From Syntrophaceae bacterium (GTDB lineage Bacteria; Desulfobacterota; Syntrophia; Syntrophales; UBA2185), in NCBI GenBank assembly GCA_017885225.1, contig JAFNGM010000064.1:41490-46632 (forward strand): 5,143 nt of DNA, given 5' to 3'. Position 1 is the first letter of the stretch. Every line of letters begins with the position of its first letter. The notes beneath the pieces were generated by a model, which did not search any database, was not told where the DNA came from, and saw only the letters and a program-made list of their open reading frames with translations. The position numbers and the translations under genes were made by a program. This document shows, piece after piece, positions 1 to 4,937 of the stretch.

Positions 1-34
1 AAAGGAGAAGATACACAAGACCAGAGTAAAGCAT
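1..34 (-). CDS. possible start of a minus-strand gene, cut by the left edge (hydrophobic N-terminus)
   Basis: An ATG at 34-32 is preceded by an AGGAAG Shine-Dalgarno-like sequence (45-40) with a 5-base spacer. The 11 complete codons before the window ends read MLYSGLVYLLL, which resembles the first residues of a membrane segment or signal anchor. The direction agrees with all other genes here. It would be the next gene after ychF, separated by 245 bases that carry two hairpin repeats. No family can be named from so few residues. The competing reading is the plus strand of the same bases: frame 1 is open from position 1 to a TAG at 67-69 and gives a polar 22-residue tail ending in FFIHED. Only one is likely to be real; the Shine-Dalgarno match slightly favours the minus strand. 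Confidence 0.3.
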   Translation of the reverse strand, partial: MLYSGLVYLLL

Positions 35-104
35 TTTTTCTTCCTGACTTTTTTATTCACGAAGATTAGATCTGCTGGCGTTGGAGAAATTATTCTCATA
101 ATAT

Positions 105-142
105 CGGTGGGTGGTTTCCATTCCCTCCTTTGCCATCCACCG
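105..142 (+). repeat. hairpin repeat, copy 1 (pyrimidine loop with anti-SD-like CCTCCTTT)
   Basis: Arm CGGTGGGTGG (105-114) pairs with CCATCCACCG (133-142), with one G-T wobble (111/136); a second wobble, 115/132, can extend the stem. The loop is made almost entirely of pyrimidines and contains CCTCCTTT (124-131). The same element recurs at 205-241, differing at only a few positions, and the loop is conserved as well as the arms. Both wobbles are G-U pairs if the plus strand is transcribed, but A-C mismatches in minus-strand RNA. No T tract follows this copy, so it is not an obvious terminator. It could be a REP-like dispersed palindrome or part of a structured RNA. Confidence 0.75.
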
Positions 143-204
143 ACCCCCTTTGCATATAATCTGAGAGGGCCGTTGCATATATGGTCCCTTTCAGTTTACA
201 TAGA

Positions 205-241
205 GGTGGATGGTTTCCTTTCCCTCCTTTAACCATCCACT
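205..241 (+). repeat. hairpin repeat, copy 2 (perfect 10-bp stem, anti-SD-like loop)
   Basis: GTGGATGGTT (206-215) and AACCATCCAC (231-240) form a perfect 10-bp stem around the 15-base all-pyrimidine loop TCCTTTCCCTCCTTT. Weaker pairs extend it outward: G205-T241, A204-T242, G203-T243, A202-T244 and T201-A245. Two of these are wobbles that work only in plus-strand RNA. On the plus strand the stem is followed by TTTTATTTT (241-249), so this copy could act as a plus-strand intrinsic terminator, although the loop is long for one. On the minus strand, downstream of ychF, no T tract follows, so it is a poor intrinsic terminator for ychF. It lies 99 bases from copy 1. Confidence 0.8.
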
Positions 242-279
242 TTTATTTTGTAAAAAACACGCCAAATTCCTTCTAATAG

Positions 280-1374
280 TTATACATTGAACCGAAAATA
301 GGCAATATCACCATCCACCAGCGTGTAATCTTTTCCTTCCGAGCGAATGAGGCCTTGCTCTTTCGCCTTCACCGTACCGCCTATTTTAATAAATTCATCA
401 TAATGAATAATTTCGGCTCTGATAAAACCTCGTTCCATATCCCCATGTATTTTCCCCGCTGCTGCCGGAGCCTTTGTACCACGGGGAATTGTCCAGGCCC
501 GTAGTTCCGTACCGGCGGTAGTATAAAAAGTAATCAAATTTAAAAGATCATAACCCTCTCTTATTAATTTCTGAAGGCCAGATTCCTGAAGGCCGAGATC
601 ACAAAGAAATTCCCTCTGTTCGTCTTTTGAAAGCTCTGCGATTTCAGCTTCCAGATCGCCGCAAATCACGATCATCTTCGAACCTTCCTGGAACGCCATA
701 GACTCAAGTTTCTGTATGTAGTTATTATCGCCTTTGAGAACAGACTCGCTTACGTTCGCTACATATAAAATTTTTTTATCTGTCAGCAGATGGAGGTCTC
801 TAAGGAGGTGCTCCTCATCAGACGAAAAAATGCTTCTGCGCACAGGGATGCCCTTTGCTAATATATTCTTTATGTGGAGACATGTGTCGAATTCTTTACG
901 GGCATGCTTATCCCCTGTATTTGCGAGCCTTTCAATCTTTGCGATTCTCTTTTCCACTGTTTCTAAATCAACGATGATCAATTCGGTATTTATTATCTCT
1001 ATGTCACGGGCAGGATCAACAGCGCCGTATATGTGGGCAACGGAAGGATGATCAAAGCATCGAACAATGTGCACAACGGCATCGACTTCCCTGATGTGTC
1101 CGAGAAACTTGTTCCCCAGTCCTTCCCCCCGGCTTGCACCTCTCACAAGGCCTGCTATGTCGAGAAATTCTATAGTGGTATAGGTAGTCTTTGGGGGTTT
1201 TATGAGGTGAGCGATTTTTTCAAGTCTTGCATCAGGTACAGGGACGATTCCTATATTGGGATCAATAGTGCAGAAAGGATAATTGGCAACCTCAGCGCCG
1301 GCAGCCGTCAGTGCATTGAATATGGTGGATTTCCCAACGTTCGGAAGACCTATAATTCCGCATCGAAATCCCAT
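280..1374 (-). CDS. ychF: ribosome-associated ATPase YchF (Obg-like, OLA1 family)
   Basis: This is a cytosolic P-loop NTPase of the TRAFAC/Obg class that associates with ribosomes and influences translation and stress responses; its precise role is still debated. The 364 residues match the usual family length of about 363. The G1 loop GLPNVGKS is at 9-16 and the DxxG motif DIAG at 72-75, followed by a hydrophobic residue (Leu76), as expected in this group lacking the catalytic Gln. The G4 position reads NVSE (207-210) in place of NKxD; that noncanonical form is known in the family to favour ATP over GTP. The TGS domain fills the C-terminus (about 279-364). The ATG start gives the canonical [17 protein letters not shown]-terminus and has an AGGA seven bases upstream. 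A terminator and a separate promoter candidate divide it from pth, so it probably forms its own transcription unit. Confidence 0.97.
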   Translation of the reverse strand: MGFRCGIIGLPNVGKSTIFNALTAAGAEVANYPFCTIDPNIGIVPVPDARLEKIAHLIKPPKTTYTTIEFLDIAGLVRGASRGEGLGNKFLGHIREVDAVVHIVRCFDHPSVAHIYGAVDPARDIEIINTELIIVDLETVEKRIAKIERLANTGDKHARKEFDTCLHIKNILAKGIPVRRSIFSSDEEHLLRDLHLLTDKKILYVANVSESVLKGDNNYIQKLESMAFQEGSKMIVICGDLEAEIAELSKDEQREFLCDLGLQESGLQKLIREGYDLLNLITFYTTAGTELRAWTIPRGTKAPAAAGKIHGDMERGFIRAEIIHYDEFIKIGGTVKAKEQGLIRSEGKDYTLVDGDIAYFRFNV

Positions 1375-1408
1375 ACCAGTATCCTGCCATTATCATTGCT
1401 TCCATTTC

Positions 1409-1437
1409 ACGCTAAGTTTTTTTTCAGATACTGTCAA
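1409..1437 (-). promoter_or_regulatory. candidate sigma70 promoter for ychF
   Basis: Reading the minus strand, a perfect -35 box TTGACA (1437-1432) is followed by a 17-base spacer and a weak -10 box TAGCGT (1414-1409, three of six consensus matches). Transcription would start near 1402, giving a leader of about 28 bases before the ychF ATG at 1374. It lies just beyond the putative pth terminator, which is where a separate ychF promoter would be expected. The poor -10 keeps confidence moderate. Confidence 0.5.
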
Positions 1438-1440
1438 GGA

Positions 1441-1471
1441 TAAATAAAAAAGCGTCTCGTGAGGAGATGCT
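1441..1471 (-). terminator. putative intrinsic terminator after pth
   Basis: In the minus-strand transcript AGCATCTC (1471-1464), the loop CTCAC, and GAGACGCT (1458-1451) form an 8-bp stem with one internal A-C mismatch. It is followed directly by TTTTTATTTA (1450-1441). The hairpin begins 53 bases past the pth stop codon and precedes the candidate ychF promoter, so it probably ends the prs-rplY-pth transcript. The mismatch makes the stem weaker than ideal, so some read-through into ychF is plausible. Confidence 0.6.
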
Positions 1472-1523
1472 CCTTTTGTGGCACGAAAAGATGCTATTGT
1501 ATGCGCATTACATTCAGGGAATA

Positions 1524-2129
1524 TCAACTGGAAAAAGTATCATCCCCTTTGGTGGATTGATTAGTAGCTCTGTAGTTATACTGATTCATGGCAGCCTGAG
1601 TGCCCGATACAATAATAGCCGTTACTGCATTACTTGCGGTCATGGTAATGCTGGGAAGTAGTTTCATTTCGTCATCAGTGAATGTTTCGAGGACAAATTT
1701 TTCGACCATTGACTTATCGGGTGGTTTACCTATGCCGATTCTTACCCTGATAAATTCTGAATTGCCTAAATATTCTATAATTGAAATTAACCCTTTATGC
1801 CCTGCATGGCCTCCACCGGCTTTTATTCGTATCGTTCCAAAGGGAAGATCAATGTCGTCATGAACAACAATTAAATCCGCAAGGTCAATTTTAAAATAAT
1901 CTGCGTACTTTTTTACTGAGATGCCACTTATATTCATGAATGTCTGTGGCTTCACGAGTAAAACCGGAATATCACCAATTTTGCCTTTTCCAAAGCAGGC
2001 ATCAAAACCCTTCACAGTTATAGAAATGGTATGGTTATGAGCTATCTTATCAACAGCGAGAAAGCCAATATTGTGTCGTGTGGATACATACTTGAAACCA
2101 GGATTTCCAAGACCTATGATAAGTTTCAC
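1524..2129 (-). CDS. pth: peptidyl-tRNA hydrolase
   Basis: Pth releases peptides from peptidyl-tRNAs that drop off the ribosome, recycling tRNA; it is a small cytosolic monomer. The 201 residues are slightly longer than E. coli Pth (194). Family landmarks are all present: N-terminal MKLIIGLGNPG with Asn9, the catalytic His19 in TRHNIGF, TFMN (63-66) with the substrate-binding Asn66, and HDDIDLPFG (90-98) with the Asp that activates the catalytic His. In the GGGHAGHKG loop (105-113), Lys112 stands where E. coli has Asn114; I believe this occurs in other bacterial Pth lineages. The start is GTG at 2129-2127: an in-frame TAA lies six bases upstream and the next ATG (2133) is out of frame, so no alternative exists. 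It lies 43 bases after rplY, probably in the prs operon, and a terminator candidate follows. Confidence 0.97.
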   Translation of the reverse strand: MKLIIGLGNPGFKYVSTRHNIGFLAVDKIAHNHTISITVKGFDACFGKGKIGDIPVLLVKPQTFMNISGISVKKYADYFKIDLADLIVVHDDIDLPFGTIRIKAGGGHAGHKGLISIIEYLGNSEFIRVRIGIGKPPDKSMVEKFVLETFTDDEMKLLPSITMTASNAVTAIIVSGTQAAMNQYNYRATNQSTKGDDTFSS

Positions 2130-2137
2130 ACATTAAA

Positions 2138-2142
2138 CCCTT
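2138..2142 (-). promoter_or_regulatory. ribosome binding site supporting the GTG start of pth
   Basis: AAGGG on the minus strand lies 8 bases upstream of the pth GTG codon. It supports initiation at GTG and not at the adjacent out-of-frame ATG (2133-2131). Confidence 0.6.
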
Positions 2143-2172
2143 ACATTGTTTAGATAAGGTTCGCGTGACTAT

Positions 2173-2805
2173 TTATTCGCTCTGTTCCTGCGATTCCTCC
2201 TGCGGTGCCTGCTCCTGTCCTTCTATCTGTTCAACTTTCACGGTGATTTTTGGTGCGGTCACTGATGCTAAAATTGTATCTTCATGGTCAAGTACAGTGA
2301 TGCCCTCAGGCAGTTTCAGGTCTTGCACTTTTATGGAATCGCCGATGTTAAGATGGCTCACCGCCACTTCAATAAAATCGGGGAGCACTGCAAAGAGGCA
2401 TGATACCTTGATTTCTCTTTTTACATGATGCAGATCGCCACCCGTTTCGACACCAATGGCCTCTCCTGTGAAGTGTATCGGTATGTCAAGGGTGATAGCT
2501 TGTTCTTTATCGATTTCGCAAAAGTCAACATGAAGAAACTTTCTATTTACAGGGTTTATCTGCAGTTCTTTAATGAGGGTAAATTTTTCAATTTTTTTGC
2601 CGTTCTCAACGAGCAAGTTTATGAATACATTTTCTTCTTTACCCTTTAATAGTTTCGTCAATTCAGAAGAATTTACGGTTAGCAGAAGAGTGTCTTTTTT
2701 ATGACCATACACGACTGCGGGAACGAAACCGCTCTTCCTCAATCTTCGGGCAACCCCTTTTCCTGCATCATTGCGGAGAGTGGCCTTTAACTCACTTATT
2801 TCCAT
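2173..2805 (-). CDS. rplY: 50S ribosomal protein L25, long CTC/TL5 form
   Basis: L25 binds 5S rRNA in the large ribosomal subunit. The long form carries an added C-terminal beta domain and is related to the Bacillus general stress protein Ctc. The 210 residues comprise the L25 domain (about 1-95, with the TLRNDAGKGVARRLRKSGFVPAVVYG-type start spanning 9-34 and the LQINPV...LHVDF signature at 81-95), the second beta domain (about 100-186), and an acidic, Gln/Glu-rich disordered tail (192-210). E. coli L25 is only about 94 residues, so this is clearly the two-domain type. A strong AGGAGG lies five bases before the ATG, and it overlaps the TAG stop of prs, implying coupled translation. The prs-rplY-pth order is common across bacteria. 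Confidence 0.96.
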   Translation of the reverse strand: MEISELKATLRNDAGKGVARRLRKSGFVPAVVYGHKKDTLLLTVNSSELTKLLKGKEENVFINLLVENGKKIEKFTLIKELQINPVNRKFLHVDFCEIDKEQAITLDIPIHFTGEAIGVETGGDLHHVKREIKVSCLFAVLPDFIEVAVSHLNIGDSIKVQDLKLPEGITVLDHEDTILASVTAPKITVKVEQIEGQEQAPQEESQEQSE

Positions 2806-2810
2806 GTAAT

Positions 2811-2816
2811 CCTCCT
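2811..2816 (-). promoter_or_regulatory. strong ribosome binding site of rplY overlapping the prs stop codon
   Basis: AGGAGG (2816-2811) has a five-base spacer to the rplY ATG at 2805. Its first two bases are the last two of the prs TAG stop codon (2817-2815), so a ribosome terminating on prs sits directly on the rplY initiation signal. Confidence 0.85.
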
Positions 2817-3756
2817 ATATAAAAAGCGAATGTACTGAATCGTTATAATAGATGCGTCGAACCGCTTCACTGATAAGACCCGCCACGGAAAGCACTTTAA
2901 TGCGGTTACACGCCCGCGCTTTATCGTGCAAGGGGATCGTATCTGTGACAATAATTTCCTTAAGAACTGAATTCTCAATTCTCTCTATCGCTGGTCCTGA
3001 AAGAACGGGGTGGGTACAACAGACGGAAATCTCCACGGCTCCCGCCTGTTCAAGGGCATCGGCTGCGTGTGTTATGGTTCCTGCGGTATCAATCATGTCA
3101 TCAAGAACAATTACTTTTGCGCCCTTTACATCACCGATAATATTCATAACCGTAGATTCATTCGGACCTTCTCTTCGTTTATCGACAATGGCGATATTAA
3201 GTCCTAACCGCTTGCCGAAGGCTCGTGCCCTTTCGACACCGCCTGTGTCCGGCGAGACGATGACGATATTGCCTTGATAATTTTTCTTGATGTAATCTAA
3301 GAGAACCGGCGTTGCGTAAAGGTTATCAACGGGAATGTTAAAGAAGCCTTGGATCTGCCCGGCGTGGAGATCTATCGAGAGTACGCGGGAGGCGCCTGCC
3401 GTGGTGATAAGGTCCGCGACAAGTTTCGCAGAAATCGGTGCCCTCGGGGCTACCTTTCTATCCTGCCTTGAATACCCGTAATACGGTATGACAGCCGTTA
3501 TCCTGTCTGCGGATGCCCTCTTCATGGCATCGATCATGATCAGGAGTTCCATGCAGGTGATATTTACTGGCGGACATGTCGATTGAATAATAAAGACATC
3601 CATACCCCGCACATTCTCGTCTATTTCGACCCTTGTTTCGCCGTCACTGAATGTTGACACATTGGCCTTACCGAGTGATACTCCCAGTTTTTCACAGATG
3701 TTATGGGCAAGAGCTATATTCGCATTACCAGAAAAAATTCTTATTCTATCAAGCAT
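2815..3756 (-). CDS. prs: ribose-phosphate pyrophosphokinase (PRPP synthetase)
   Basis: Prs transfers pyrophosphate from ATP to ribose 5-phosphate, making PRPP for purine, pyrimidine, NAD, histidine and tryptophan synthesis. Class I enzymes form hexamers in the cytosol. The 313 residues match the class I length of about 315. Visible motifs are the FSDGE segment (36-40), the ATP-contacting YSRQDRK (95-101), [11 protein letters not shown] (129-139) with the metal/ATP His131, the catalytic flexible-loop KRR (193-195), and the ribose-5-phosphate binding loop DDMIDTAGT (219-227). All key residues are intact. The ATG at 3756 has AGGA five bases upstream. The gene begins 60 bases after the 3' end of tRNA-Gln with no evident promoter between them, so it is probably read from the tRNA promoter and released by tRNA processing. 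Confidence 0.98.
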   Translation of the reverse strand: MLDRIRIFSGNANIALAHNICEKLGVSLGKANVSTFSDGETRVEIDENVRGMDVFIIQSTCPPVNITCMELLIMIDAMKRASADRITAVIPYYGYSRQDRKVAPRAPISAKLVADLITTAGASRVLSIDLHAGQIQGFFNIPVDNLYATPVLLDYIKKNYQGNIVIVSPDTGGVERARAFGKRLGLNIAIVDKRREGPNESTVMNIIGDVKGAKVIVLDDMIDTAGTITHAADALEQAGAVEISVCCTHPVLSGPAIERIENSVLKEIIVTDTIPLHDKARACNRIKVLSVAGLISEAVRRIYYNDSVHSLFI

Positions 3757-3816
3757 TGAGATCCTTTCTCCCGCGAGTGGCGGGTGATAAGTTCTTCCGA
3801 TGATATTTTCATTTTA

Positions 3817-3891
3817 TGGCTGGGGCGGGAGGATTCGAACCTCCGTATGCAAGAACCAAAATCTTGTGTCTTACCGCTTGACGACGCCCCA
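3817..3891 (-). tRNA. tRNA-Gln, anticodon UUG
   Basis: The minus strand folds into a complete 75-base tRNA. The acceptor stem TGGGGCG pairs with CGCCCCA, with the U1-A72 pair typical of tRNA-Gln. The D arm contains AAGCGGTAAGAC. The anticodon arm CAAGA-TTTTGGT-TCTTG places TTG at positions 34-36. The T arm GGAGG-TTCGAAT-CCTCC is perfect, and the discriminator G is followed by an encoded CCA. UUG reads the CAA glutamine codon and, by wobble, CAG. It lies between ispE and prs in the same orientation. Confidence 0.98.
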
Positions 3892-4094
3892 TTATTTCGT
3901 GAGAAAAATCCGTAAATTCTATGCTGCACGTGATTACATGAGAAGAAGTGACGGTGCAGTGTTATCATGTATCACTATATTATGACAGAACTTCCCTAAT
4001 AATCGCGATGACATCACATACGCTTCTGCAAAATCGCTTAGTGTTTAAAAAGAACGGTAAATTCTCGACCAAGGAAGGTGGCGCTCAATGTCAC
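3892..4094. other. 203-base gap between ispE and tRNA-Gln, no convincing gene
   Basis: No reading frame here has family resemblance together with a ribosome binding site. Besides the tRNA promoter candidate it contains a 6-bp inverted repeat, CTGCAC (3924-3929) with GTGCAG (3954-3959) and a 24-base loop, which overlaps the promoter spacer and lies just upstream of the -35. It also contains the 8-base palindrome ATCGCGAT (4002-4009). I found no clear hairpin-plus-T-tract terminator for ispE. Confidence 0.5.
3916..3944 (-). promoter_or_regulatory. candidate sigma70 promoter for tRNA-Gln and the prs operon
   Basis: On the minus strand TTCTCA (3944-3939, four of six -35 matches), a 17-base spacer and TAGAAT (3921-3916, five of six -10 matches) precede the mature tRNA by 24 bases. 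That leaves a 5' leader of roughly 17 bases to be removed by RNase P. It is the best-placed promoter-like pair I see in the ispE-tRNA gap. The match is good but not decisive. Confidence 0.4.
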
Positions 4095-4937
4095 TCACAG
4101 AGAATGGGCAACGTACACGGACCATTCCTTTTCCTTGATGTTTTCTATGGCTCCCTGAGCCTTTCGTGCGTTTTCTTCATCTGTAAAAATCCCTGCCACT
4201 GTAGGTCCGCTGCCGGACATTAACGCGCCCAGAGCACCGTTGCGTGTAAGGTGATTCTTTATATGCTGCAATTCGGGATGAAGACCCAGGGTGACCTCTT
4301 CGAGATCATTATGAAGTGCTTTTATCAGGCCTTCAATCGTATGAAGTGCCGGACATTTATACCTTACCGCCGGTTTTGTCAATCTTAAATTAAACTTATC
4401 ATAAATCATTTTTGTGGATACTGCAAAGCCGGGATTGATCAGAACGAACCATAATAATGGAATGGTGTCGACGGCATGAAGTTCGTCACCAATGCCATAT
4501 GCCCATGCTGGTTTCCCAAGGATGAAAAAAGGAACATCTGCGCCGATATTGGCCCCTATACTCATGAGGTTCTCGCGTGTGTAATGAAGTTCCATCAAAT
4601 CGTTTATGGTGGTCAAGGCTGTGGCTGCATTAGAACTGCCCCCTCCCAGTCCCGCTGCGACAGGGATTCTTTTGTGAATGGTGATGTGAATTCCCGATGC
4701 ACATGATGCCTGTGAAAGAAGGGCGGCTGCGGCTTTGTATACGATATTATTTTCATTTTCCGGAACAGAACTGCCCGGACAGCGTATAGTGATCCCCTTG
4801 TCTGCCGGGCAGAATATCATTTCGTCAAAAAGACTTATCTGATTCATCAACGTTGCTATGTCATGATATCCGTCTTCCCGCTTCCTGAGAACTCGCAAGT
4901 GGAGATTAATCTTAGCCGGTGATAATTTCCTCAACAT
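4095..4937 (-). CDS. ispE: 4-(cytidine 5'-diphospho)-2-C-methyl-D-erythritol kinase
   Basis: IspE phosphorylates CDP-methylerythritol with ATP in the MEP pathway for isoprenoid precursors. From this ATG the protein has 280 residues, normal for the family (about 280-290). Counting from the ATG at 4937, the GHMP-kinase features are PAKINL (7-12) with catalytic Lys9, the glycine-rich ATP loop PVAAGLGGGSSNAA (92-105), catalytic Asp134 in GADVPFF, and the C-terminal MSGSGPTV (240-247). Two adjacent in-frame starts exist: GTG at 4940 and ATG at 4937. ATG is preferred because the AAAAGG Shine-Dalgarno sequence is seven bases from it but only four from GTG. The ATG shares its A with the TGA stop of the upstream DUF1844 gene, indicating translational coupling. 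Confidence 0.96.
   Translation of the reverse strand: MLRKLSPAKINLHLRVLRKREDGYHDIATLMNQISLFDEMIFCPADKGITIRCPGSSVPENENNIVYKAAAALLSQASCASGIHITIHKRIPVAAGLGGGSSNAATALTTINDLMELHYTRENLMSIGANIGADVPFFILGKPAWAYGIGDELHAVDTIPLLWFVLINPGFAVSTKMIYDKFNLRLTKPAVRYKCPALHTIEGLIKALHNDLEEVTLGLHPELQHIKNHLTRNGALGALMSGSGPTVAGIFTDEENARKAQGAIENIKEKEWSVYVAHSL

Larger units (their letters stand above)
70..279. other. noncoding region beyond the ychF 3' end carrying the hairpin repeats
   Basis: Apart from the two hairpin repeats, this stretch contains a 9-base direct repeat TTGCATATA (150-158 and 173-181), a short perfect hairpin GAGAA-ATTA-TTCTC (84-97), and two plus-strand -10-like boxes, CATAAT (97-102) and TATAAT (155-160). 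Neither box has a good -35 at the right distance. Plus frame 2 is open from 2 to 232, but it runs through both hairpins and shows no coding character. I see no intrinsic terminator for ychF on the minus strand. Confidence 0.5.

Noticed and set aside
2..232. Plus-strand frame open for 77 codons across the hairpin region
   Set aside because: It runs through both inverted repeats, encodes a composition dictated by them (repeated GGFxSLL), and has no start with a ribosome binding site inside the window.
105..241. CRISPR array
   Set aside because: There are only two units, the repeat is a long-loop palindrome, and the single intervening segment (about 63 bases) is too long for a typical spacer. 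No cas genes are nearby.
206..249. Intrinsic terminator for ychF
   Set aside because: The T tract follows the hairpin only on the plus strand; on the minus strand, where ychF is transcribed, the stem is preceded by A-rich sequence and not followed by T.
734..1443. Plus-strand open frames opposite ychF (105 and 136 codons)
   Set aside because: They are antisense to a highly conserved gene whose motifs are all in the minus frame, and their translations resemble no family.
2852..3277. 141-codon plus-strand frame opposite prs
   Set aside because: It is a low-complexity Ser/Thr/Arg-rich shadow of the conserved prs coding frame.
3770..3784. GC hairpin CCCGC/GCGGG between tRNA-Gln and prs as a terminator or attenuator
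   Set aside because: The stem is only five base pairs with no T tract, and it sits just ahead of the prs ribosome binding site. It is too weak to claim as a regulatory element.
3817..3891. Integration site (attB) at the tRNA 3' end
   Set aside because: tRNA genes are common integration targets, but no duplicated tRNA 3' segment, integrase or mobile gene is present in the window.
3741..3968. 75-codon minus-strand frame spanning tRNA-Gln
   Set aside because: It reads straight through the tRNA and into prs in another frame, so it is not credible as a gene.
3948..4223. 91-codon plus-strand frame across the ispE-tRNA gap
   Set aside because: Its second half is antisense to ispE and the first half has no supporting ribosome binding site or family resemblance.
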